The notes under the pieces were generated by a model. The model saw only the letters and a program-made list of their open reading frames with translations, did not search any database and was not told the origin of the DNA. Source: Nocardia brasiliensis IFM 10847 (lineage in GTDB: Bacteria; Actinomycetota; Actinomycetes; Mycobacteriales; Mycobacteriaceae). From it: a DNA stretch of 64,000 nt. Location: positions 40,201 to 104,200 of the forward strand of contig NZ_BAUA01000006.1 of NCBI RefSeq assembly GCF_000710915.1. The letters run 5' to 3'. The translations under genes were made by a program, and so were the position numbers. Shown here piece by piece: positions 41,601-50,200 of the stretch. The number at the start of each line of letters is the position of its first letter. Within the stretch, counting starts at the first letter, position 1.

Positions 41601-44291
41601 CAGATATTCGAGGTCACCGTCGGCGCGGCGGCGGGCCAGATCGCCGGTGCGATAGACGCGGCGGCCGTCCAGCGCCGGGCTCGCCACGAATCTTTCGGCC
41701 GTGAGGTCGTCGCGGTTGAGGTAGCCGCGGGCCACGCCCGGGCCGGACACCAGCATCTCCCCTGCCACGCCGTCGGGCACGGGACGTCCCGCGGGGTCGA
41801 CGATCAGCACCCCGAGATCCGGCAGCGGCACACCGATCAGGCTGCCCGCCGCCGATTCCACGTCGGCCCTGGTGAGTTCGCGGTAGGTGACGTGCACGGT
41901 GGTTTCGGTGATGCCGTACATGTTCACCAGGCGTGCGGCCTGGCCGAACCGGTCGAACCACGGCGTGAGCGTGGCGAGGTCGAGCGCCTCGCCACCGAAG
42001 ATCACCCAGCGCACCGCGAGTTCGGCGCCGGGCGCGCTCTGCAGCGCACGCAGCAACTGAGTGAACGCGGACGGCGTCTGGTTCAGCACCGTGACCTGCT
42101 CGCGCGCAAGCAGTTCCGCGAACTCGGCGGTGGACCGGCTCACCGAGCCGGGCACCACCACCAGGCGGCCGCCGTAGAGCAGCGCGCCCCACATTTCCCA
42201 GACCGAGAAGTCGAAAGAGTAGGAGTGGAACATCGTCCACACGTCCCGCGCGCCGAAGTCGTACCAGCGAGCGGTGGTCGAGAACAGGCGCACCACATTG
42301 GCGTGCTCGATCACGACGCCCTTCGGCACCCCCGTCGATCCGGAGGTGTAGATGACATAGCACGGGTCGTGCGGTTCGGCCTGCGCCGCCGGCAGATCCG
42401 GCACGGATTCCGCGGGCAACTCGTCGATCAGCAGCAGTTCCGGACCCACGCGCTCGGTCGCCGAGATCAGCGAACTGTGGCTGATCACCAGGCGCGCACC
42501 GGAATCGGCGATCATGAACTCGATCCGGTCCGCCGGATACATCGGGTCCAGCGGCACGTAGGCGCCGCCGGCGCGCAGCACGGCGAGGATCGCCACCACC
42601 ACGTCGGCGCCGCGTTCGAGGTGAATGCCGACGAAGGACCCGCGATCGACGCCTCGGGCCCGCAGTCGGCGGGCCAACCCATCTGCGGCGGAGGCGAGTT
42701 CGGCATAGGTCAGCGCGCTGTCGCCGAAGGTGAGCGCCACCGCCTCGGGCGTCTGGATCGCCTGGGCCGCGAACAATTCGTGCAGCGTGCGTCGCGCCGT
42801 GGCGGCAGGCGCACACGGCAGCGCGGCGGCGAGCGCCCGCTGGCGTTCACCGGATTCGAGGAAGTCCAGTTCCGGGAGCGCGGTATCCGGCGCAGCGACC
42901 ACCGCGGTCAACAGGGCGACGAAATGCCGGGCGATCGCGGACACGGTCGGCTCGTCGTAGAGGTCGACGTCGTATTCGAACGCGCCGGCCAGTTCGGCAC
43001 CGACCTGCCGCAGGGTCACCAGCACGTCGAATTTGGTAGTGCCCGAATGCACTTCGACGTACTCGGCGTCGAGGCCGGGGATGGCGAGTTCGGGCAGGCT
43101 GGTGTTCTGTAGCACTACGGCGGTGCGGAACAGCGGCGAATGGCTCAGTTCCCGGTCGGGGCGCACGTGTTCGACGACCAGATCGAACGGGGCCTCCTGG
43201 TGATCGAACGCGTCGAAGACCACCCGCTGCTCGCGGGCCAGCAGTTCCCGGAAGGTCGGCGCCCCGGACAGGTCGGTGCGCAAGGCGAGCGCGTTGACGA
43301 AGAACCCGATGAGCGGCTCGATCTCGGGCCGGGTGCGGCCCGCGATCGGCGTCCCGACGGTGATGTCCTCCGCCCCGGTGTAATACCGCAGCAGCGCCTT
43401 GAATCCCGCCATCAGCGCGATGAACAGCGTTGCGGGACGGTCGTTCACCCTGACCTGGTCGGCCAGGTGGCGCAGGCCGGCCAGCACCGGGGCCGGAATC
43501 GTGAACAGCACCCGCGCCCCGCGGTTCTCCGGCTCGAGCGCACGAGGCCGATCCGGATGGAACGTCACCAGCGGCGGCTCGTCACCGAGCACACCGCGCC
43601 AGTAGTCGAGGTCGGCGCCGAACTTGTCGCGCTGCGCGAGATCCTGCAACCAGACGGCGTAGTCGGGGTACTGCAGCGGCAATTCCGGCAGCTCGGGCGC
43701 GTGCCGTCCCGCGGTGAGATCGGCGTAGGCCGACATCAACTCGGTGGCGAACACGCCGAGGGACCAACCGTCGGAGATGATGTGGTGCATCGCCACGGCG
43801 AAGATCGCGTCGTCCGCGCCGAGCCGCACCAGCAGCACCTCGACCAGCGGGCCGGACAGGTCGAACACCGTCCGGCTGAACTGCTCGACCTGTGCCATCG
43901 CGTCGGCGAGCGGTCGCGTCGGGTCCAGCTGCGCCGGGCTCACCACGGTCATCGGCAGCGGGGCCACCGGCCCGACCACCTGTACCGGAACGCCCTCGCG
44001 CACTTCGATACTGGTGCGCAGCGATTCGTGCCTGGCCACCACCAGCGAGAGCGCGCCCTGCAGTGCGGCGATATCCAGGTGGCCGCGCAGGCGCAGCGCC
44101 AGCGGCATCGTGTACGTCGCCCGGTCGGGAAACAGCTGCTCCAGGAACCAGATCCGCTGTTGCGCGGCCGAAAGCGGCGCGGCCGCGGTGGGGTCGGGCC
44201 GGCGGGGAATGGCCGCGCGCGGCGTGTTGCCCGCGGCCCAGCGCCGTAGCAACGCACGGCGGGAGGCGCCGGTATCGACGAGTTCAGGCAT
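38652..44291 (-). CDS. NRPS2: C-A-NMT-PCP-reductase
   Basis: A 1879-residue terminal NRPS. Condensation domain: 'HHIISDG' at 169-175. Adenylation domain: 'VIYTSGSTGVPKGVVIEHAN' and 'SFDFSVWEMWGALL'. The ten binding-pocket positions read D-F-W-S-I-G-M-V-H-K, one change (N to S) from the threonine code DFWNIGMVHK. An N-methyltransferase domain with 'ILEIGCGTGLLLSRLAP' is inserted between A8 and A10. The PCP has GGHSLL at 1437. The C terminus is a thioester reductase: 'LLTGATGFVGAFLL' at about 1518 and catalytic 'YLRSK' at 1674-1678. It should add N-methyl-threonine (or a close analogue) and release the chain as an aldehyde or alcohol. Confidence 0.93.
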   Translation of the reverse strand: MPELVDTGASRRALLRRWAAGNTPRAAIPRRPDPTAAAPLSAAQQRIWFLEQLFPDRATYTMPLALRLRGHLDIAALQGALSLVVARHESLRTSIEVREGVPVQVVGPVAPLPMTVVSPAQLDPTRPLADAMAQVEQFSRTVFDLSGPLVEVLLVRLGADDAIFAVAMHHIISDGWSLGVFATELMSAYADLTAGRHAPELPELPLQYPDYAVWLQDLAQRDKFGADLDYWRGVLGDEPPLVTFHPDRPRALEPENRGARVLFTIPAPVLAGLRHLADQVRVNDRPATLFIALMAGFKALLRYYTGAEDITVGTPIAGRTRPEIEPLIGFFVNALALRTDLSGAPTFRELLAREQRVVFDAFDHQEAPFDLVVEHVRPDRELSHSPLFRTAVVLQNTSLPELAIPGLDAEYVEVHSGTTKFDVLVTLRQVGAELAGAFEYDVDLYDEPTVSAIARHFVALLTAVVAAPDTALPELDFLESGERQRALAAALPCAPAATARRTLHELFAAQAIQTPEAVALTFGDSALTYAELASAADGLARRLRARGVDRGSFVGIHLERGADVVVAILAVLRAGGAYVPLDPMYPADRIEFMIADSGARLVISHSSLISATERVGPELLLIDELPAESVPDLPAAQAEPHDPCYVIYTSGSTGVPKGVVIEHANVVRLFSTTARWYDFGARDVWTMFHSYSFDFSVWEMWGALLYGGRLVVVPGSVSRSTAEFAELLAREQVTVLNQTPSAFTQLLRALQSAPGAELAVRWVIFGGEALDLATLTPWFDRFGQAARLVNMYGITETTVHVTYRELTRADVESAAGSLIGVPLPDLGVLIVDPAGRPVPDGVAGEMLVSGPGVARGYLNRDDLTAERFVASPALDGRRVYRTGDLARRRADGDLEYLGRIDQQVKVRGFRIELGEIEAAITAHPGVDESVVVARKDSGGNVSLVAYFTPGEVAADAAEAEQDQVANWQVVFNSTYRQEREGDADFDISGWNSSYTNAAIPKEHMREWVEATVAAVRSLAPRRILEIGCGTGLLLSRLAPLCEVYDATDVSASAIENVRAKIVDPDPELAHVRLELCAADELPADLTGAYDVVLINSVVQYFPSADYLSRVLRDAAELLAPEGVLFVGDVRDLVLSESFHATVEATNAPSAGASELAPAVRAALDRDAELVISPKYFEDFVAASPVLTGSRFRLKRGVQLNEMSRFRYDAVLYAGARGLPVRPKVLDATTTPQRLAEVLEQDRPAAVLVTDVLDARVAGPLAVVEELRRGRASAAQIRALLADSGGVSPEDYLALADRVPYRIEALRRPGGRYDVVATGWDVALSGAPARAAEWPDDLIVSDPLRVKARDDLVVDVRAHLARRLPQHMVPAAVLVLDEFPLTTNGKLDRRALPAPVLRRNPVAYEPPRTPLEQRVAGVFAQVLGIPRVGREDNFFDLGGHSLLAAQLILRLKETFGEDIPLGSLFARPTVAGVVALLAGQTSTEAAIDLAAEVAAVVESWPAGPWVTARPDTGEVLLTGATGFVGAFLLRELLERTESRVHCLVRADTPEAGLARLAATFDAYELPRTAFDRVVPVLGDLGEPRLGLSEKQFLLLGRTIDAIYHNGAHVNFALPYQVLAAANVRGTDELLTLARNSGAPLHFVSSLYVLGPGDAVDGRVVEQLPAQDPSQLSLGYLRSKWVAERLVCAAGARGLPVNVFRLGRIGGDSRTGACQTSDFFWLLVKASQEVGRAPEVDFAVDLAPADFTGAAMVELARDTPPGTHIYHVRNPAPGSFADAVGWLRASGTPVRLVALDEWRAAIAAHAAEAGPGSASYRVLSLLNAGDGLTPLIQFEVDDAVTALEQLGVHCPPVARDLFTRYLDYFRKVGFLAAPSPQEVGV

Positions 44292-47256
44292 TGTTGCTCC
44301 GTTCTTCGGCCGCCCCGGGCTGATTCAGCAGCAGTTCGACCTCGCTGTCGGACAGCTCGTCCAGCCGGCGCATCAGGTGCGCGGCAATGGTTTCGGCCAT
44401 CCCCGCGACGGTCGGACCCGCGAACAGTTCGCCGAGTGCGAGTTCCAACGGGAAGATGGCGCGCAGCTGGGTGGCGACGTGCACCGCGAGCAGCGAATCG
44501 CCGCCCAGCTCGAAGAAATTCGCGTCGACGCCGACCGCGTCCACGCCCAGGGCGGCACACCACACCGCGCGCACGCGCTGCCGCACCGCCGCGACGAACT
44601 CGTCCTCTTCGGCACCCGCGGTATCGCTCGCGTCGGTAGCCGCAGGGGTGTGCTCGACCGTGCGGACGCGGGTGGGCGCGGTCTCCGGTGGATCGACCCA
44701 ATAGCGCTTCAGCGCAAAGGGATACGTGGGCAGACAGACCGTCGCGGGCGTCCGGTCGCCGTAGATCGCCTCGAAGTCGACGTCCACGCCGGACAACCAC
44801 AGGCGACCGGCCGCCTCGACGATCGCCGACTCCGGCGCACCGGCGCCGAGGCCGACGCCGAGCGTGCCGACCGTGGCCGATCCGCGCCCGGCGGTACGCA
44901 GGAACGAGACCAGCGATTTGCCCGGGCCCACCTCGAGCGCGACGGTGGACAGATTGCGGGCGAGCAGCCCGAGGGCCGCCTCCCGGAAGCGGACCGTGCT
45001 GGTCATCTGCCGGGCCCAGTACGCCGGGTCCACCGCCTGCTCGGCGGTGATCGGGGCGCCGGTCACGTTCGACCAGAACGGTGTTCGCGGCGTCCGGCGG
45101 GGTACGCCGCGCACCAGCTCCGCGAAACCTGCCGCGGCCTCGTCCATCAGCGGCGTGTGGAAGGCGTGCCCGACTGGAAGCAGTGAGCTGGCCGCGCCTT
45201 CCGCGGACAGCTCATCCGAGAGCCGGAGCAATGCCGCGGGCGCGCCCGCGACCACACAGCGGGTCGCGGAATTGTCCGCGGCCAGCCACACGTCCTCAGG
45301 CAGGCGTGCCGCGACGGCGTCCGCGCCCTGGGAGATCGCGAGCATCCCGCCGGGCGGCGCGGCCGCCATGATCCGCCCGCGCGCGACCATCAGGCGCAGC
45401 GCGTCGGGCAGTTCGAAGACGCCGGCCAGGGTGGCGCAGACCAGCTCGCCGAGGCTGTGCCCGAGCAGTTCCGTCGGCGCGACGCCGAACTCGCGCCACA
45501 TGTCCGCCAGCGCGTATTCCACCGCGAACAACGCGACCTGGGTCTGCTCGGTGCCCTCGGCCTGCCGGATCGCCGCGTCCAGCTCGAACCCGTCCGCGCG
45601 CAGCAGGTCCGCGCACTCACGCAGGCGGCTGCCGAACGGACCGACGGTGGCCGCGAGTTCGAGTACCGCCGCGCCGAGTGCGACCCCTTGCCCGGGGAAC
45701 AACCACGCCACCGCCGGTGCGGGCACCGCCTCGCCCACCGCGGGCTTGCGCAGCGCCGTGGCCGCCTGCGCCGTCGTGCTCGCCACCACCATGCGGCGAT
45801 GCGGGAACCGGCGCCGGCGATGCGCCAACGTGTGTGCGACAGCAGCCAATTCGACGTCGGTGTCGTCGAGATGGGCGGCCAGTCGGGCGGCGGCACGGTC
45901 GGCGTCCTGCGGAGTGCGCGCCGAGATCAGCAGCACGCGGGGGCCGCCCGCCGCCGCGACGGCGGCGGGTTCCGGCGGTTGTTCCACGATGACGTGCGCG
46001 TTGGTGCCGCCGATGCCGAACGCGCTCACCCCGGCCCGGCGCACCTCGGCGGACCACTCTTTCAGCTCGGTGTTCACGTAGAACGGGCCGGACGCGAAGT
46101 CGATCTCGGGGTTCGGCCTGCGGTAGTGCAGGCTGGCCGGGATGCGGCCGTCGCGCACCGTCAGCACCGCTTTGATGAAACCGGCGACACCACCCGCGGA
46201 ATTCAAGTGGCCGACATTGGTTTTCACCGAGCCCAGCGCGCAGTACTGCGTGGCCGCCGTGTGCTCACGATAGGCGGCGCTCAGCGCCGCGATCTCGATC
46301 GGGTCACCCAGTTTCGTTCCGGTGCCGTGCGCTTCGACGTAGCCGATGGTGTCGGCCCCGATCCCGGCCGCCGACAAAGCCTCTCGGATGACGGCCCGCT
46401 GGCCCGCGATGCCAGGCGCCGTGTAGCCGATCTTGTCGGCGCCGTCGTTGTTCACCGCGGAACCGAGGATCACGGCGTGCACCCGGTCGCCGTCGGCCAG
46501 CGCGTCGGCGAGCCGTTTGAGCACGACGACGCCTACGCCGGAACCGAATACGGTGCCACCGGCGTCGGCGTCGAACGCCCGGCAGTGCCCGTCCGGGGAC
46601 AGGATCGAGCCTTCCTCGTAGATGTAACCGGCTTGCTGCGGTACCTGCACGCTCGCACCGCCGGCCAGCGCCACATCGCACTGGAAGTCCAGCAGGGCCT
46701 GTGCCGCCTGGTGAATCGCGACCAGCGAGGTGGAACACGCGGTCTGCACCGCGAAACTCGGTCCGGTCAGGTTGAGCTTGTAGGAGACCTTGGTGGCCAG
46801 GTAGTCCGAAGCGTTGCCGTGCAGGGCGTGCAGTTGCGAACTAGGGGTCTGGAACAGGCTCGCGTGCCCGGCCAGATTGCGCAGCAGATAGGTGCTCAGG
46901 CCCGCGCCCGCGAAAACGCCGACGGCGCCGGGGTTCTCCGTGGCGAGGCGGCCGCTGTCCTCCAACGCTTCCCACGCGCACAGCAGGAACAAGCGCTGTT
47001 GCGGGTCGGTCAACTGGACCTCCCGCGGGCTCATGTCGAAGAACTCCGCGTCGAACTTGTCCGCGTCCGGCAGCAACGCGCCCACGTGCACATAACCGGC
47101 GGGCGGGTCGGTGGGCATGGTCTCCCGCGCGAGCGGGCGCACCGATTCGCGGCCTTCGCACAGGTTGCGCCAGTACTCGGTGACCGTGTCCGCGCCAGGG
47201 AAGCGGCAGGCCATGCCGATCACGGCGATCCGGAAATCGTTGTCGTCGTGCGTCAT
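44284..47256 (-). CDS. PKS2: KS-AT-ACP
   Basis: A 990-residue type I PKS module. The KS has 'VQTACSTSLVAI', 'EAHGTGTKLGD' and 'KTNVGHLNSAGG', so the Cys-His-His set is intact. The AT has 'LLGHSLGELVC' and the specificity motif 'HAFHTPLMDEA', indicating malonyl-CoA. The ACP has 'FELGGDSLLAVHVA'. There is no KR, DH, ER or MT domain, so the unit should be left as a beta-ketone unless processed in trans. Its ATG overlaps the NRPS1 stop (ATGA) and its end overlaps the NRPS2 start by 8 bp, matching the proposed order of action. Confidence 0.94.
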   Translation of the reverse strand: MTHDDNDFRIAVIGMACRFPGADTVTEYWRNLCEGRESVRPLARETMPTDPPAGYVHVGALLPDADKFDAEFFDMSPREVQLTDPQQRLFLLCAWEALEDSGRLATENPGAVGVFAGAGLSTYLLRNLAGHASLFQTPSSQLHALHGNASDYLATKVSYKLNLTGPSFAVQTACSTSLVAIHQAAQALLDFQCDVALAGGASVQVPQQAGYIYEEGSILSPDGHCRAFDADAGGTVFGSGVGVVVLKRLADALADGDRVHAVILGSAVNNDGADKIGYTAPGIAGQRAVIREALSAAGIGADTIGYVEAHGTGTKLGDPIEIAALSAAYREHTAATQYCALGSVKTNVGHLNSAGGVAGFIKAVLTVRDGRIPASLHYRRPNPEIDFASGPFYVNTELKEWSAEVRRAGVSAFGIGGTNAHVIVEQPPEPAAVAAAGGPRVLLISARTPQDADRAAARLAAHLDDTDVELAAVAHTLAHRRRRFPHRRMVVASTTAQAATALRKPAVGEAVPAPAVAWLFPGQGVALGAAVLELAATVGPFGSRLRECADLLRADGFELDAAIRQAEGTEQTQVALFAVEYALADMWREFGVAPTELLGHSLGELVCATLAGVFELPDALRLMVARGRIMAAAPPGGMLAISQGADAVAARLPEDVWLAADNSATRCVVAGAPAALLRLSDELSAEGAASSLLPVGHAFHTPLMDEAAAGFAELVRGVPRRTPRTPFWSNVTGAPITAEQAVDPAYWARQMTSTVRFREAALGLLARNLSTVALEVGPGKSLVSFLRTAGRGSATVGTLGVGLGAGAPESAIVEAAGRLWLSGVDVDFEAIYGDRTPATVCLPTYPFALKRYWVDPPETAPTRVRTVEHTPAATDASDTAGAEEDEFVAAVRQRVRAVWCAALGVDAVGVDANFFELGGDSLLAVHVATQLRAIFPLELALGELFAGPTVAGMAETIAAHLMRRLDELSDSEVELLLNQPGAAEERSNNA

Positions 47257-50200
47257 CGCGGGTCCCCGCTCTCGTCGTCGGACAGGTGCGGCGCGGGCGA
47301 CCCCGCGCTTTGGCGGTGGGCCCGCCGGCGCGCGGCGGCCGCGCGCCGGTCGAGCCCGCGGTCCCCTTCCTCCGGTGCACTCGCCCGACCGGCCAGAACT
47401 TTCGCGAGTCCGTCGACGGTCGGCGCGGCGAACAGGTCGGTCATCGCCAGTTCGACGCCGAGCCGCCGCTCCAGCAGGCCGCGCACCCGGGCCACGGCGA
47501 GCGAATGCCCGCCCAGGTCGAAGAAGTTCTGCCCCAGGCCGACCTCTCGATCGAGCACCTGCGCCCACACCTCGGCCACGACGCGCTCCAGCTCTGTGCT
47601 CGGGGCGATGTACACCGGCGGCGCGGCCGGGGCGATCTTGGGCAACTTCGCGCGGTCCAACTTGCCCGTGAGGCCACGCGGCAGCCGGTCGAGCACCATG
47701 TAGGCCGATGGAATCATGTAGTCGGGCAGCCTGGTTCGCAGGAACGCCGACAACTCCAGGTAGTCGGGCTCGAGCGGGCCCTCCTGGGTGAGATAGGCGA
47801 CCAACCGCGGCACCTCGGCGTCGGCGTCGAGCACCACCGCCGCTTCGGCGACCGTCGGGTGTGCGCGCAGGAAGGTCTCGGCCTCCCCCGGCTCCACCCG
47901 GTGGCCGCGAATCTTGACCTGCCGGTCCTTGCGGCCGACGAAGACGAGCTTGCCGTCGGGCAGGCGCCGGGCCAGATCGCCCGTGCGGTAGTACGGCACG
48001 CCGTCGCCGCCGGTGCCGAACACCCGCTCGGTGAGCTCCGGTCGATGCCAATAGCCGAGGGCCACATGGGAACTGCGCAAGGCGATCTCGCCGTACACCT
48101 CCGTGGGCCGGCCCGCGGCGTCCACCAGGTCCACCGCCACTCCCTCGACCGGACGGCCGATCGGCACGCCCGCGCGATCGGCGTCCGCGGGAGAAACGAT
48201 GTGCTGCAATGCCACCGAGCATTCCGACGGGCCGTACAGACTCACCAGCCTGCATGCGTCGGTGAAATGCTTGCCGAAGTCGATGACGTCACCTCGGACC
48301 ACCTCTTCGCCGCCGAGCGCGACGAGGCGCAACGCCCGCGGTGTCCACGGACGGTCGGCGTCGCTCAGCAGGTAGCGGAAAAGCGTAGGGGTGCAGTGCA
48401 GAACGGTGATCCCGGCCCGCTCGATCTCTGCCCGCAAGGCGGCCGGACCGTAGTTGTGCGGATCGATCACGCACAGCTGTGCGCCCGCCACAGCCGCGCC
48501 GAACGAATTCAGCACACCGGCATCGAAGGTGTAGCGCGCGGGCGCGGCGACGATATCGTCGGGGCCCAGGCGCAGCCGCCGCGCGTAGGTCACCGCGTGC
48601 GCCAACGCGTTGCCGCGGCTCTGCGCCACGCCCTTCGGGCGTCCGGTGGACCCGGACGTGTGCAGGATGTAAGCGAAATCGTCGGCGCTGATATGCGATT
48701 TCGCCCATGTCGACAGGTCATTGGTGGGCACCGCGCCGAGCGCGGGGTCCGGATGATCGGCCCGCGCGGCGACCGTGAACACGTGCGCGCCGCCCGCGAC
48801 GGCCCGCGCGAGTGCGGTCAGCGACGGATCACACACCAGCGCGGACACGTCGGCCTCCTCGAGGATCTCGATCAGCCGGGCCTCGGGGGCCCGCGGATCG
48901 AGCGGGACGTAGGCCACGCCCGCGCGCAAGGCCGCCCACACCGCGACGAAACTCTCCGGCGTGTGGTCGTACAGCAGCGCGACCCGGCTGCCGTCCAACC
49001 CGGCGCCGATGAGCTGCTTGGCGATCGCAGCGGTGAGCAGGTCCAGTTCGGCGTAACTGGTGACGCGCTGGTCGCCGCGTACCGCCGGTGCGTCGGCGCG
49101 CACGTCGATCACCGCGTCCAATCGATCGATCAGCCGCTCGCCCGGCTCGGCCACCGGTACGAGCGCGGTTCCGGGCAGCTCCCAATCCGGCTCGCCCGCA
49201 GTCGGTTCCGTGCGCTCCAGCGCGACCGCGCCGACGAGCTGTTCCGGGTCCGCCACGATCCCGGCCAGCGCGGTCGCATAGTGGCGCAGGGCCCGGTCGG
49301 CCGTGGGCTGGTCGTAGAGGTCGAGACTGTATTCGAGGCTCAGCTTGACGGTGCCGTCGGTTTCGTCGACGGTGAGATCGAAGTCCATCTTGGCGGTCGC
49401 CCGTGGGGCGTCGACCAATTCGACCTCGAGTCCGGCCATGTCGAGCGTGGGCGGCGGCGTGTTCAGGTAGTTGAACATGACCTGGGCCAGCGGGGTCCGG
49501 CTCATGTCCCGGTGCGGCACCATCGCCTCGATGACCTTCTCGAACGGCAGGTCCTGGTTCGCGTGCGCCGCGAGCACGGTCCGCCCGACGCGGGCGACCA
49601 AGCCGGTGCAGGTTTCCTCCGGGTCGACCTGGGTGCGCAGCGCCAGCGTGTTCAAGAAGCAACCGACCAGTGGCTCGACCGCCGAGCGAGTGCGTCCGGC
49701 GATCGGGGAGGCGACGATCAGATCCTGTTGGCGGGTATACCGATTCAGCACCGTGTAGAAGGCCGCGAGCAGCACCGCGAAGGTCGTGACGCCCTGCCGG
49801 GCGGCGAGCGCGCGGACCTGCGCCATCACCTGCGGATCGATCGAGTGGCGCGCCACCGCGCCGCGCGAGGTGCGCCGAGCCGGACGCGGACGGTCGCCGG
49901 GGATCTCGGTGACCGTCGGGTCCGCCAGCTCGCCACGCCAGAAGTCCAATTGCCCGGCAAGACTCGCCGCGCTGTCACGCTGCCAGCCCGCGTAATCCGC
50001 GTACTGCACCGTCAGCGGCGGCAGCGGCGCGGAGTCCAGGTCGGTGCGGGCGCGATAGTGCGCCGAGACCTCTTGGCTCAGTACCGCGATCGACCAGGCG
50101 TCGCACACGATGTGGTGCAGCGCCAAGGCGAGCAGATATTCGTCGGGGCCGGATTTGATCAGGTGGTACCGCCAGACCGGGCCTTCCGCGAGATCGAACG

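Noticed and set aside
47600..49000. Naming a substrate for the NRPS1 adenylation domain
   Set aside because: The hand-read pocket D-A-L-T-V-L-L-V-A-K does not match a code I know well, so any amino acid would be a guess.
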